Assembly: GCF_025685645.1 (NCBI RefSeq)
Contig: NZ_JAGSYF010000002.1
Span: forward strand, 1,240,907-1,304,906
Reading direction: 5' to 3'
Length of the DNA: 64,000 nucleotides
Origin: Edaphobacter bradus
Lineage (GTDB): Bacteria > Acidobacteriota > Terriglobia > Terriglobales > Acidobacteriaceae
Shown here in pieces: positions 7,623 through 16,604 of the stretch. The notes below the pieces were generated by a model that was given only the letters and a program-made list of their open reading frames with translations, did not search any database and was not told the DNA's origin. Each line of letters starts with the position of its first letter. Positions within the stretch are counted from its first letter, which is position 1. A program made the translations under genes and the position numbers.

Positions 7623-8843
7623 ATGAGATGTTCCCTGCGGCTGCTCGCGCTGCTGATGGCGATGCCTGCGTGTGGATGGACGCAGAGTGTTCAAGCGAAA
7701 CCTCACTTCGTCGGCTCAGCGAGCTGCAAGCGATGTCACGAGGCGGAGTACACCGGCTGGAAGCAGACCCGCATGGCCAATGTCGTGCGCGATCCGAAGG
7801 AGCATCCGGACGCCGTTCTCGCGGACTTCACTCATGCTGACCCGCTCGTCACCTTCGACCTGAAGGACGTCGCGTTCGTCTACGGCAGCGGGTGGAAGCA
7901 GCGGTTCTTCACCAAGCGCGGCAACGACTACTACCCTGAGCCCGCGCAGTGGGACGTCGCAAAGAAGAGGTGGCTCCCGTATCACGTCGAAAAAGGTACC
8001 GACTGGTGGGTCCCCTTTTACGGCGAGAGCAACTTCGAACGGCCTACCGGCCCGCTGTGCGACGGTTGCCACTCGGTGAACTACAACATCGAAACGCACG
8101 CGGTGACCGAGTGGAACGTCGGCTGCGAGAAGTGCCACGGCCCCGGCAGCGCGCACGTGGCCAAACCGACGCGGCAGAATATCGTCAATCCCGAGACCCT
8201 CGACTACGTGCGTGGGAATGACACCTGCATCCAGTGCCACAGCCAAGGAAGGCCGCTGAAGGAGAGCTTTGCGGGCAAGCGGTATGACTGGCCCGTAGGC
8301 TTCCTGCCCGGTGAACGCCTCGCCGACTACTGGCAGCTTGAGGAGCTGAAGCCGGGAGTCACCAACTTCTTTCAGTACGCCGACCTCACCGCCCACAAAA
8401 ACCGCATGCAGGGCAATGACTTCGTGCAGAGCACGATGTACCACCGCCAGATGCGCTGCTTCGACTGCCACGAGGTCCACAACAACGACAACCCCCGTCT
8501 CCTGTTGAGGAAGGGGAATGCGCTCTGTCTCAAGTGCCACGCTCCCAACGTTCAGAACCCGGCCGGTCTGCGCACAAGCGTCAGCGAGCACACTCACCAC
8601 GCTGAAGGCAGCAAGGGCAGCGAGTGCGTTGCCTGCCACATGCCGCTCATCGCCCAGACCATCAAGGACAACTACGTCGCCAGCCACACCTTCCGCTTCA
8701 TCACGCCCACACTCACGGAGCAGGCCAACATTCCGAATCCCTGCACCTCATGCCACAAGGACAAGACGAACGCCTGGGCAAGGGAGGAGCTGAAGAAGTG
8801 GAACACGGTCTCGCCGTGGCGCGTGACCGGCCCCACGATGTAG
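7623..8843 (+). CDS. Octahaem c-type cytochrome
   Basis: A 406-residue exported protein (signal peptide with LRLLALLMAMPACG) with eight CxxCH haem sites: CKRCH, CDGCH, CEKCH, CIQCH, CFDCH, CLKCH, CVACH and CTSCH. The spacing and surrounding sequence (VGSASCKRCHEAEY at the front, SECVACHMPLIAQ near the end) resemble the cytochrome c554 / multihaem NapC-partner class, so it is likely a periplasmic or outer-surface electron carrier, possibly with reductase activity. Substrate cannot be deduced. The ATG at 7623 is chosen because GGAGGG at 7608-7613 is well spaced; the TTG at 7614 is too close. It follows a Yip1 gene in the same direction. No cytochrome c maturation genes lie nearby. Confidence 0.88.
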   Translation: MRCSLRLLALLMAMPACGWTQSVQAKPHFVGSASCKRCHEAEYTGWKQTRMANVVRDPKEHPDAVLADFTHADPLVTFDLKDVAFVYGSGWKQRFFTKRGNDYYPEPAQWDVAKKRWLPYHVEKGTDWWVPFYGESNFERPTGPLCDGCHSVNYNIETHAVTEWNVGCEKCHGPGSAHVAKPTRQNIVNPETLDYVRGNDTCIQCHSQGRPLKESFAGKRYDWPVGFLPGERLADYWQLEELKPGVTNFFQYADLTAHKNRMQGNDFVQSTMYHRQMRCFDCHEVHNNDNPRLLLRKGNALCLKCHAPNVQNPAGLRTSVSEHTHHAEGSKGSECVACHMPLIAQTIKDNYVASHTFRFITPTLTEQANIPNPCTSCHKDKTNAWAREELKKWNTVSPWRVTGPTM

Positions 8844-8899
8844 CGAAAGAAAAAGCCACAGCCGAAGCCGTAGCTTTGATTTGTGACTGAATCTGTTGC

Positions 8900-10150
8900 T
8901 TATTCCGTCCAGCGCTTGAAGATAAGCGAACCGTTGGTTCCTCCGAAGCCGAAGGAGTTCGACAGCGCGTAGTCGATCTTCGCCGATACGGGCTTGTTGG
9001 GAACGTAGTTCAGCCGGCACTCGGGGTCGGGGTCGGTGAGGTTCATGGTCGGCGGGGCGATCTGGTTGCACATAGCGAGGATGGTGATGCCCGCCTCGAG
9101 GCCTCCGGCGCCGCCCAGCAGGTGGCCCGTCATCGACTTGGTGGAGCTGACCAGAAGGGTGTGGTTCAGTGCGCGTTCGCCGAAGACGGTCTCGATGGCC
9201 TTCGACTCCATGGCATCTCCCAGCGGAGTCGAGGTGGCGTGCGCGTTCACGTAGTCGATCTTGTCCGGCTCGATTCCAGCAACCCGCAACGCGTGCTTCA
9301 TGGAGCGCGCGCAGCCCTCGCCCTCCGGCGCCATTCCGGTCATGTGGAAGGCGTCGGCGGACATGCCGTAGCCGATGATCTCGGCGAGAATCTTCGCTCC
9401 ACGCGCCTTAGCAAACTCGAGCTCCTCGAGGATGAGGATTCCTGCTCCTTCGCCGCAGACGAACCCGTCGCGGTCCTTGTCCCAGGGGCGGCAGGCGTGC
9501 TCGGGATCGTCGTTCTTGGTGGAGAGCGCCTTCATGGCGGCGAACCCGCCTACGCCCATCGGCGTGATGGCGGCTTCGGCCCCACCGGCGATCATCGCGT
9601 CGGCGTCGCCGCGCTGGATGATGCGGAAGGCATCGCCGATGGAGTGCGCCGAGGTGGTGCAGGCCGTCGCAGTCGCCTCGTTCGGGCCCTTGGCGCCGTA
9701 GCGGATGGAGACGTGTCCGGCGGCGAGGTTGACGATGGAGGCAGGGATGAAGAAGGGTGAGATCTTGCGCGGGCCGCCGTTCATCAGCGCGGTATGCTCG
9801 CGCTCGATAACGTCGAACCCGCCGATTCCCGAGCCGATGTGAACGCCGATGTTGTCCGCGTTCTCAGGGGTGATTTTGAGCCCGGAGTGCTGCATCGCCT
9901 CCTCCGCCGCGGCCAGCGCGAAGTGAATGAAGCGGCCCATCTTCCGGGACTCTTTCTTTTCGATAAACTTCAGCGGGTCGAAGTCTTTGACCTCGGCTGC
10001 GAAGCGGACGGGATGACCGGTGAGATCAAACGCCTTGATCTCGGCCATGCCGCTCTTGCCCGCCAGCAGGCCGGCCCAGACCTCGGGCGCGGTGTTGCCT
10101 ACGCCACAGATCAGCCCGAGGCCGGTTACAACAACACGACGCTGTTCCAT
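8900..10150 (-). CDS. fabF: 3-oxoacyl-ACP synthase II
   Basis: A 416-residue condensing enzyme that adds two carbons from malonyl-ACP to a growing acyl chain. The catalytic cysteine lies in TATACTTSAHS and the two histidines in VNAHATSTPLGD and STKSMTGHLLGGAGG. It ends with the family NSFGFGGTNGSLIF block. Length and order match FabF over the whole chain. It lies four bases after acpP in the same direction, which is the usual acpP-fabF operon and supplies its protein substrate. It is soluble and cytoplasmic. Confidence 0.96.
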   Translation of the reverse strand: MEQRRVVVTGLGLICGVGNTAPEVWAGLLAGKSGMAEIKAFDLTGHPVRFAAEVKDFDPLKFIEKKESRKMGRFIHFALAAAEEAMQHSGLKITPENADNIGVHIGSGIGGFDVIEREHTALMNGGPRKISPFFIPASIVNLAAGHVSIRYGAKGPNEATATACTTSAHSIGDAFRIIQRGDADAMIAGGAEAAITPMGVGGFAAMKALSTKNDDPEHACRPWDKDRDGFVCGEGAGILILEELEFAKARGAKILAEIIGYGMSADAFHMTGMAPEGEGCARSMKHALRVAGIEPDKIDYVNAHATSTPLGDAMESKAIETVFGERALNHTLLVSSTKSMTGHLLGGAGGLEAGITILAMCNQIAPPTMNLTDPDPECRLNYVPNKPVSAKIDYALSNSFGFGGTNGSLIFKRWTE

Positions 10151-10154
10151 TGGT

Positions 10155-10400
10155 TTACTTTGCCGCTTTCTGGTTCTTCTCGATGTAATCGACGGCGTCC
10201 TTCACCGTCTTGATCTTTTCGGCGTCCTCATCGGGGATCTGGATATCGAAGGCTTCTTCGAACTGCATGACGAGCTCGACCACGTCGAGGGAGTCGGCAC
10301 CAAGGTCCTCCTGAAAGCTTGCGCCGGGGGTCACTTCGGCTTCATCCACCTGAAGCTGCTCGACGATAATCTGTTTTACCTTCTCATCCACTGCTGCCAT
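10155..10400 (-). CDS. acpP: Acyl carrier protein
   Basis: An 81-residue acidic protein with the phosphopantetheine attachment motif [13 protein letters not shown]; the serine of DSL is modified. The start [16 protein letters not shown] is typical. The ATG at 10400 is preceded by AGGAGA, whereas the reading frame stays open further upstream in non-conserved sequence. It is the first gene of the acpP-fabF operon. The 540 bases upstream hold no gene and must contain its promoter. Confidence 0.96.
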   Translation of the reverse strand: MAAVDEKVKQIIVEQLQVDEAEVTPGASFQEDLGADSLDVVELVMQFEEAFDIQIPDEDAEKIKTVKDAVDYIEKNQKAAK

Positions 10401-10943
10401 GTCGTATCTCCTGTCTTGCCTTAGAAAAGTCCGGGCGCACGTCCCCGCAAACCTCAAGAATACTGAGCGCCTTTTCGAGTGTAAAGCAAAGTGGGCGGCG
10501 CGCAACAACGTTGGCGCGTCCCGGCAACGAGCAGATATGCCGCAACTTGCACAGTCCAAAACAGATCTTCCGGATTTCCTTGTTCCGGTCTTCTGCAAGG
10601 GGATGCCAGTTCTTCATTTCCGGGGAAGCCTTCTGCTCCCGGGGAGTGCATTTTCCTGCACCCAAGGGTCTTTGATTAGGGCAGTTGATCGAAGTAAGTG
10701 TATTTGCTATCACCATCGCCCATCTGCTTTTAAGCATGTCGCCCGCGTTTGACACCCCGGGGAGAACACAAAAACTCCGCTCAGGCCCCGAAGCTCAAGA
10801 TTCGCGAGGGATTATCTCCGTTTCGAAACGGAGAGCACAAGCCTATCGCTGCTACGTTCGATCACTTCGACCCTAAGTACCTGGCGGGCTACCCCGTGAA
10901 GATTTAGCTTGGGGATGGCGAAGATTAAGCGTAAATTGAGGGG
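10401..10943. other. Gene-free divergent region between acpP and rmuC
   Basis: No convincing coding sequence is visible on either strand. The region must hold the promoters for acpP-fabF (leftward) and rmuC (rightward). Its only outstanding structure is the 20-bp palindrome at 10815-10834. A CCCGGGG-rich stretch lies near 10640. Confidence 0.6.
10815..10834. promoter_or_regulatory. Perfect 20-bp palindrome upstream of rmuC
   Basis: TCTCCGTTTC at 10815-10824 is followed directly by its exact reverse complement GAAACGGAGA at 10825-10834. It lies 110 bases before the rmuC start in gene-free DNA. A perfect uninterrupted palindrome of this length suits binding of a symmetric repressor dimer; the protein is unknown. 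Confidence 0.45.
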
Positions 10944-12380
10944 ATGCAGATGCTCTGGTTCCTCCTCGGTTGTGTCGCCGGTGTTGTCATCGGCTGGCTG
11001 GTGGTGAATGGCCGCGTGCAGGCCGCACGCGCCGTCGCTCAGGCTGACCGCGCCCTGCGCGAGAAGGAGGCTACACACCTGCGCGAGACGCTTGCGGCGA
11101 GGGAGCAGTCGCTCGCCCTGCGTGAGAAGGAGCTCGCCGAGGAGCGTAGAGCCGCAGCCGCCGCCCGCGAGAGCGCCGCAGCCCTTAGGGCGGAGCTCGA
11201 GACCGGACAGAAGGCGGCGGACGAGAAGATTCAGAACCTCCTTGAGGTGGAGAAGAACCTCAAGGCAAGCTTCGACGCGCTGGCTGCCAGCGCCCTCGAC
11301 GCCAACAGCAAGCGGTTGCTCGCGCTCGCCAAAGGAGAGCTCGAAAAGCAGCAGACCGAGGCCGACAAAGACCTCTCGCAAAAACAATCCTCGATCGAGA
11401 AGCTGCTCGAGCCGATGCGGGAGTCGCTGAGCAAGCTGGAGACGCATACCCAGCAGTTGGAGACGAAACGCGAGGGAGCCTACCAGGCCGTGCTCACGGA
11501 GATACAGAACATGCAGCGCTCGCACGCCGACCTGCGCAAGGAGACGACGCAGCTCGTGCAGGCGCTCCGCGCTCCGAAGGCGCGCGGCAACTGGGGCGAG
11601 ATGCAGCTGCGCCGCTGCGTCGAGTTCGCGGGCATGGTGCAGTACGCCTCCTTCGACGTCGAAAAGTACGTGAAGGGCGAGGACCAGGCGATCCGTCCTG
11701 ACCTGGTCGTCAAGCTGCCCAATGGCCGCAGCATTATTGTTGATGCCAAGACGCCACTCGACGCCTTCCTCGAAGCCAGCGCCACCGAGGACGAGACGGC
11801 GCGCGCCGCCCATCTCGCCGCGCATGCAGCCCACGTACGCAAACATCTCGACTCGCTGTGCAGCAAGGCGTACTGGAAGCAGTTCCCGGACTCACCGGAC
11901 TTCGTCGTGTGTTTCCTTCCCAGCGAGGTGTTGTTCAGCGCCGCGCTGGAGCAGGACCCCTCGTTGCTGGAGCACAGTGCTGAGAGCAACGTGCTGCTCG
12001 CGACTCCGACGACGCTCATCGCGCTGCTGAAGGCGGTCGCCTATGGCTGGCAACAGTCGCAGATCGCGCGCGATGCCGCGCTCATTCGCGACGAGGCGCT
12101 CAAAGTGCAGTCGAAGCTCGCCGGCCTGCACGCCTCCATCGACGCGCTGGGCAAGGCGCTGCGCAACGCAGGCAAGGCGTACGACGACATGCTCATCCGC
12201 GCCGAGGGCCAGGGTGGGCTGTTCTCGATTAATCGCCGGCTACGCGAGTTGAAGATCGGAGAGCAGGAGCTACCGGAGATCAAGCCAGCAGCCATCCAAC
12301 CGCGCCCGCTGATCAGCGATGACTGGCAGCCGCGTCTCTCGCTTGTCGCCTCCGCAGAGCACGAGGCATCGTCCGAATAG
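10944..12380 (+). CDS. rmuC: RmuC-family DNA recombination protein
   Basis: A 478-residue protein with an N-terminal membrane anchor (MLWFLLGCVAGVVIGWLVV), a long Ala/Glu/Arg-rich coiled coil to about residue 190, and the RmuC nuclease-like core. The core holds KARGNWGEMQLRRCVEFAGM, RPDLVVKLPNGRSIIVDAKTPLDAF (a PD-(D/E)xK-like D...DAK pattern), and FVVCFLPSEVLFSAAL. RmuC limits recombination at inverted repeats in Escherichia coli; its enzymatic activity is not firmly established. The start has GAGGGG directly upstream. A perfect 20-bp palindrome lies 110 bases before it. The next gene begins 35 bases downstream. Confidence 0.93.
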   Translation: MQMLWFLLGCVAGVVIGWLVVNGRVQAARAVAQADRALREKEATHLRETLAAREQSLALREKELAEERRAAAAARESAAALRAELETGQKAADEKIQNLLEVEKNLKASFDALAASALDANSKRLLALAKGELEKQQTEADKDLSQKQSSIEKLLEPMRESLSKLETHTQQLETKREGAYQAVLTEIQNMQRSHADLRKETTQLVQALRAPKARGNWGEMQLRRCVEFAGMVQYASFDVEKYVKGEDQAIRPDLVVKLPNGRSIIVDAKTPLDAFLEASATEDETARAAHLAAHAAHVRKHLDSLCSKAYWKQFPDSPDFVVCFLPSEVLFSAALEQDPSLLEHSAESNVLLATPTTLIALLKAVAYGWQQSQIARDAALIRDEALKVQSKLAGLHASIDALGKALRNAGKAYDDMLIRAEGQGGLFSINRRLRELKIGEQELPEIKPAAIQPRPLISDDWQPRLSLVASAEHEASSE

Positions 12381-12401
12381 GCTCCGCAAGCAGCCTTTGT
12401 T

Positions 12402-12407
12402 GATACT
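12402..12407 (+). promoter_or_regulatory. Possible -10 element (GATACT) of a leaderless transcript
   Basis: GATACT ends eight bases before the ATG at 12416, and no Shine-Dalgarno sequence is visible there. The spacing would place the transcription start close to the start codon. No convincing -35 box is seen. Confidence 0.3.
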
Positions 12408-12415
12408 CTCAACCC

Positions 12416-14098
12416 ATGAAGCGCGACCGGCTCCCTTACATCCTTATTCCGCTGGTCGCGTTCTTCGCCATCCACCCTCTCATCGTGCACGGTTGTTCCT
12501 GCGGCCACGACTTCGACTTCCACCTCCTCAACTGGTTTGAGGCCGCGCGGCAGTTCAGCCACGGGACACTCTATCCGCAGTGGGCCTTCACGCCTGCGTG
12601 GGGAGCGGGTGAGCCGCGGTTCGTCTTTTACCCTCCGCTCTCGTGGATGCTCGGCGCACTGCTCGGCCTCGTGTTGCCGTGGACGTGGACTCCCATCGTC
12701 TATACCTGGCTCGCGCTGACCGCCGCAGGACTCGCGCTGCACACCGTTGTGCGACGGTCTGTGCCGCCTGCCGCCGCGCTGCTGGCCGCTGTGGTCTATC
12801 TTGCGAACCCCTACACGCTCTTCACCGCGTACGAGCGCACGGCCTATGGTGAGCTGCTCGCAGCGGCGATCCTCCCCTTCGCGCTCGACTCTGTTTTGCG
12901 CCCACGCGTCTCCGTGCTGCGCGTCGCGATTCCCATCGCGTTGCTGTGGCTCACGAATGCGCCGGCGGCGGTGATGGGCTGCTATGCCGTCGCGCTCGTT
13001 GGGATCGTCCGGCTCGCTCTTACGTGGCGCCGTAGACACAACCTGCGCGACTGCGCCCGATTTGCCGCGAGCGCGGTGGCGGGAGCGCTGCTCGGTCTCG
13101 GCTCTGCTGCGTTCTACATCGTGCCCGCCGCGTATGAGCGCCGCTGGGTCCAGGCCGCCATGGCCACGATCGCGGGCATGAGCTTCCGCGACAACTTCCT
13201 CTTCGGCCACACCAGCGATCCCGACCATGACCTCGTCTTGCACACTGCCTCCGTCGTTGCCGTCATCGTGATCGGTCTCTCTGCCGCCGCGCTGCTGCTC
13301 GCCGCCCGCAGCCGCCGCCAGCCGGAGCCCGCCTTGAATCCAGAGGCGCAGCCTCTACTGCCGCTCGCTGTCCTCGCGCTGGTCGTCGTCGTCCTGCTCA
13401 CCCCGGTCTCCGCGCCGCTCTGGAGCTACACTCCTGAGCTTGCCTTTCTGCAGTTCCCGTGGCGGTTTCTCGCTGTCCTCGCCGCTGTCTTTGGCATTGC
13501 GCTCGCTGCTGCGCTCTCCCGTATCAGGCTCACCCCGGCGATGGCGACCATGGTGGCCCTGCTGGCCGCTGTTGCGCTTGCGCTTCCGTCCTACCGGGCT
13601 TTTCGCCAGCCTTGCGACTCCGAGGACACCGTCGCGGCGCGGCTTGCACTCTTCCGCTCGGCCAACCCCGGCACCGACCCAACGGACGAGTACACTCCCA
13701 CCACCGCCGACAACGACTCGCTCGCGCACACCGATCCGTCGTGGTGGCTATCGCCTGACCCGAGCGCGCCAGCACCTGACGTCGCGGCAACGCAAGCCGC
13801 CAGCCCGGCTCCGCTCGCCCTCGACCTCAATCTGACCTCCCCCGAGACCCTTATCCTCGACCTGCGCCGCTACCCCGCGTGGAGCGTCAAGGTCAACGGA
13901 GAGGTTCGGGAGGAGGTCAGTCGCGATGACGGACTCATCGCCATTCCGCTCCCTGCTGGCCCTGCACACGTCCGTGTCACCTGGAGCAACGGCCCGGACC
14001 ACACCCTCGGCGACAGCATCAGTGTGCTTTCACTTGGAGTGATTATCCTCATCTGGCTCAATGGACTGCGACTCCGCAGAACCTCGCCAGCGTTCTAG
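12416..14098 (+). CDS. Multi-pass membrane protein, GT-C-like (PTPS-related domain)
   Basis: A 560-residue membrane protein with about ten hydrophobic segments. The first loop holds GHDFDFHLLNWFEAARQ and YPQWAFTPAWGAGEPRFVFYPPLSW, a pattern found in proteins annotated as 6-pyruvoyl-tetrahydropterin-synthase-related membrane proteins and in GT-C glycosyltransferases. In GT-C enzymes the acidic residues of this loop bind the metal and lipid-linked sugar. The C-terminal 100 residues form a soluble beta-rich domain before a final span. Substrate unknown. A conserved YLANPYTLFTAYERTAYGE segment lies near residue 125. A GATACT lies eight bases upstream and there is no Shine-Dalgarno sequence. Confidence 0.65.
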   Translation: MKRDRLPYILIPLVAFFAIHPLIVHGCSCGHDFDFHLLNWFEAARQFSHGTLYPQWAFTPAWGAGEPRFVFYPPLSWMLGALLGLVLPWTWTPIVYTWLALTAAGLALHTVVRRSVPPAAALLAAVVYLANPYTLFTAYERTAYGELLAAAILPFALDSVLRPRVSVLRVAIPIALLWLTNAPAAVMGCYAVALVGIVRLALTWRRRHNLRDCARFAASAVAGALLGLGSAAFYIVPAAYERRWVQAAMATIAGMSFRDNFLFGHTSDPDHDLVLHTASVVAVIVIGLSAAALLLAARSRRQPEPALNPEAQPLLPLAVLALVVVVLLTPVSAPLWSYTPELAFLQFPWRFLAVLAAVFGIALAAALSRIRLTPAMATMVALLAAVALALPSYRAFRQPCDSEDTVAARLALFRSANPGTDPTDEYTPTTADNDSLAHTDPSWWLSPDPSAPAPDVAATQAASPAPLALDLNLTSPETLILDLRRYPAWSVKVNGEVREEVSRDDGLIAIPLPAGPAHVRVTWSNGPDHTLGDSISVLSLGVIILIWLNGLRLRRTSPAF

Positions 14099-14117
14099 CA
14101 TTTATCATCAAGGTCTG

Positions 14118-15056
14118 ATGTCTCCGAACGTACACGCCCTGCTTCAATCCGGCGCGCAGCTTGCTGACGACGCCCTCGAACGCCTGCTGCCCGCGACCGA
14201 TACGCTTCCGCACTCCATCCACCGGGCCATGCGGCACAGCACGTTTGCTGGAGGCAAGCGCCTCCGTCCCATCCTCTGCATGGAGGCCGCCCGCATGGTC
14301 GCAGGCGGCAAGGATATCCCCGAAGGCGCGGCGGACCTCGGCGCGGCCATCGAGATGGTCCACACGTATTCGCTGATCCATGACGACCTGCCGGCGCTCG
14401 ACAACGACGACCTGCGCCGCGGCAAGCCTACATGCCACGTCGTCTTCGGCGAAGCCATCGCCATCCTCGCGGGCGATTCGCTGCAGACGCTCGCCTTCCA
14501 GACCATCGCTGCGCTTCCTATTCCACCGGCCACGACAGTTGCGATTCTGCGCGAGGTCTCGCTTGCCATCGGCACCGGGGTCGGCACCCACAGTCCGCTT
14601 CCTCCTGGAATGATCGGCGGCCAAGTCGTCGATATCGAGTCGGAAGGGAAGCAGCCCACCGCCGAACTGGTGGAGTCCATCCACCGCGCTAAGACAGGCG
14701 CGCTGATCACCACGAGCATCGTTTCGGGTGGCCTGCTCGGCCTCGCGAACGCTAAGACCGCCGGCCACGAAGACACCATCTCCCGCCTGCGCACCTTCGG
14801 CGAAAAGGCTGGCCTCGCCTTCCAGATCGTCGACGACGTCCTCGACATGACGCAGAGCTCTGCGGAGCTTGGCAAGACCGCCGGCAAGGACACGGCCAGC
14901 ATCAAGGCCACGTGGCCCGCCGTCTTCGGGATCGACAGCTCGCTGAAGGATGCCGAGGAGCTTATCGCCGACGCCTTCGATGCTCTCGCACCGTTTGGAG
15001 AGGCAGCCAATCCGCTGAAGGCGGTTGCGAACTATCTGGTTGAACGCAAGCACTGA
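14118..15056 (+). CDS. ispA: Polyprenyl diphosphate synthase (IspA-like)
   Basis: A 312-residue all-helical prenyl transferase. It joins isopentenyl diphosphate to allylic diphosphates, giving farnesyl or geranylgeranyl diphosphate. The first aspartate-rich motif is in HDDLPALDNDDLRRGKPT and the second in IVDDVLDMTQ. FAGGKRLRPILCMEAAR and FGEAIAILAGDSLQTLAFQ are family blocks. The ATG at 14118 (MSPNVHALLQ) is preferred over an in-frame start at 14061, which lies inside the upstream gene. The 19-base gap suggests co-transcription with the membrane protein. The chain-length preference is not certain from sequence. Confidence 0.9.
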   Translation: MSPNVHALLQSGAQLADDALERLLPATDTLPHSIHRAMRHSTFAGGKRLRPILCMEAARMVAGGKDIPEGAADLGAAIEMVHTYSLIHDDLPALDNDDLRRGKPTCHVVFGEAIAILAGDSLQTLAFQTIAALPIPPATTVAILREVSLAIGTGVGTHSPLPPGMIGGQVVDIESEGKQPTAELVESIHRAKTGALITTSIVSGGLLGLANAKTAGHEDTISRLRTFGEKAGLAFQIVDDVLDMTQSSAELGKTAGKDTASIKATWPAVFGIDSSLKDAEELIADAFDALAPFGEAANPLKAVANYLVERKH

Positions 15057-15188
15057 TCCTCTCCTGCTGCGAAAGTTCTTGTAAATCGATGGCAAAAAAG
15101 GCAACGCCAATCTGCTGCCTGCTGTTAGTCTTGCCGCAACTCCGCACAGGGTCAGGGCCAAAGGCCGAAGATGCGGTCGAGGTGATTC

Positions 15189-16145
15189 ATGGCAGAGCAG
15201 CACATCATCGATGCAATCGCAAATGGTCAAAAATCAGCCGATGCAGTTCTCGCACGCCGTAAGATTGCGCGTGCCAACCGTGCAGCAGCAATCGCAAAAC
15301 ACACCAGCCCGATCAGGTTCAATGTTCAGATGTCGGGCTTTGCTCAGCCGGCAGTGGGCTTCGTCGATACGGCACATCAAACAACCGGGTTCCTGATCGC
15401 CGCCGGAGACTCATGGTTCGACTATTTCGATCGAGACATCCTGGAGCAGTTGAAAGAACATTATGGCTACACCGTTCGCTCTGCGGCACATGCGGGAGAC
15501 AGGATTGAGGCCATGGTTGAGCACGACTCGCAGCTTTACAAGCTGCAGGAATGCCTGGAGGAGGTCCTCGATCAGGGAGCCGTGCCCCAGGCGGTACTCA
15601 TCTCCGGGGGCGGCAACGATATCGCAGGCAAAGAGTTCGGCATGCTGCTGAACAGCAAGGACTCCGTAATCGCCGGCTGGAACGATGAGATGATTGATGG
15701 GCTGATCAACCAGCGGCTGAAGGCGGCCTACACCGCGATGCTCTCCGGCGTGAATCAGCTTTGCAAGAGTTCCTCGCTGGGCAAGGTCCTGCCTGTTCTC
15801 ATTCACGGTTACGACTACCCCGTTCCTGACGGCAGAGGCGTTCTGGGCTTGTGGCCGCTGCCGGGACCGTGGTTGCAGCCCGGTTTCAACGAGAAGCGCT
15901 TTGGCGATCTGCAGCAGAATACTGATGCCATGCACGATCTGATCGACAGATTCAACGCAATGCTTCAGACGCTTCCTCAACTGGCTGACTTTGCCAATGT
16001 TCGCCACGTCGATCTGCGAAATACCTTGTCTACCAAACTGGCAGACGATGCGTACCAGCAGGTATGGGGGAATGAGCTCCATCCGAACGAAAACGGCTTC
16101 CCTCTGATTGCGGATAAATTCGCTACCGCGTTGAGTAACCTCTGA
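15189..16145 (+). CDS. Cytoplasmic SGNH/GDSL-type hydrolase
   Basis: A 318-residue protein without a signal peptide. Block I is AAGDSWFDYFD (catalytic serine in GDSW), block III is ISGGGNDIAG, and block V is NELHPNENGF with the catalytic histidine, so it has a full SGNH-hydrolase set. An N-terminal 60-residue Ala/Arg-rich extension precedes the fold. These enzymes hydrolyse esters of lipids, sugars or polysaccharides; the substrate here is unknown. GAGGTG precedes the ATG. A short hairpin follows the stop. Confidence 0.8.
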   Translation: MAEQHIIDAIANGQKSADAVLARRKIARANRAAAIAKHTSPIRFNVQMSGFAQPAVGFVDTAHQTTGFLIAAGDSWFDYFDRDILEQLKEHYGYTVRSAAHAGDRIEAMVEHDSQLYKLQECLEEVLDQGAVPQAVLISGGGNDIAGKEFGMLLNSKDSVIAGWNDEMIDGLINQRLKAAYTAMLSGVNQLCKSSSLGKVLPVLIHGYDYPVPDGRGVLGLWPLPGPWLQPGFNEKRFGDLQQNTDAMHDLIDRFNAMLQTLPQLADFANVRHVDLRNTLSTKLADDAYQQVWGNELHPNENGFPLIADKFATALSNL

Positions 16146-16165
16146 AGGCTGTCCTGTGATGCCTG

Positions 16166-16189
16166 CCCTCCGTCCTCAATGGCGGAGGG
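16166..16189 (+). terminator. Weak terminator-like hairpin
   Basis: CCCTCCG (16166-16172) pairs with CGGAGGG (16183-16189) around a ten-base loop. The tail (TACACTACTTT) is only partly T-rich. It would end the SGNH hydrolase transcript. Confidence 0.4.
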
Positions 16190-16223
16190 TACACTACTTT
16201 ATGGGGGAAAGCTGCAACATCTC

Positions 16224-16595
16224 ATGCTCACCGAGGCCCAAATCCTCTCCGCGCTGCGCAATTGCTACGACCCTGCGTTGCCGTGCAACGTCGTTGATCT
16301 TGGCCTTGTCCGCTCGATCAGCATCCAGCACGACCCCGAGGCTCCGGGCGCAGGAATCCCTGGGGTTCCGCGGAAACATCGCATCTATATTGAGCTTGTG
16401 CTGACCAGTCCAACCGATGAAGCTGCTGCCCAAGTGACCGCGCAGATCCAGAACCGTCTCGCCGGGTTGGAAGAAGCGGGCGAGACGATCGTCGTCATCC
16501 TGAACGAACCGCCGTGGACTCCGCTGCAGATCACTCCTGCGGGCCGCCGCATCTTAGGCCTCGACGGCAACCCTAACCTGGTTCAGATCCGTTGA
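16224..16595 (+). CDS. MIP18/DUF59-family protein
   Basis: A 123-residue small cytoplasmic protein of the MIP18 (DUF59) family, used in iron-sulfur cluster assembly or carrying (SufT, PaaD and the N-terminus of Mrp-type carriers). Visible family features are LTEAQILSALRNCYDPALPCNVVDLGLV at the start and ELVLTSPTDEAAAQVTAQI in the middle. The closing segment VVILNEPPWTPLQIT resembles the family V-x-L-x-x-x-P-P-W-T pattern. The ATG at 16224 is preferred over 16179: the conserved domain begins there, GGGGGAAAG lies upstream, and the region at 16166-16195 looks like a hairpin plus a TACACT promoter element. The methyltransferase gene follows after nine bases. Confidence 0.8.
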   Translation: MLTEAQILSALRNCYDPALPCNVVDLGLVRSISIQHDPEAPGAGIPGVPRKHRIYIELVLTSPTDEAAAQVTAQIQNRLAGLEEAGETIVVILNEPPWTPLQITPAGRRILGLDGNPNLVQIR

Positions 16596-16604
16596 AGCGA
16601 CTCC

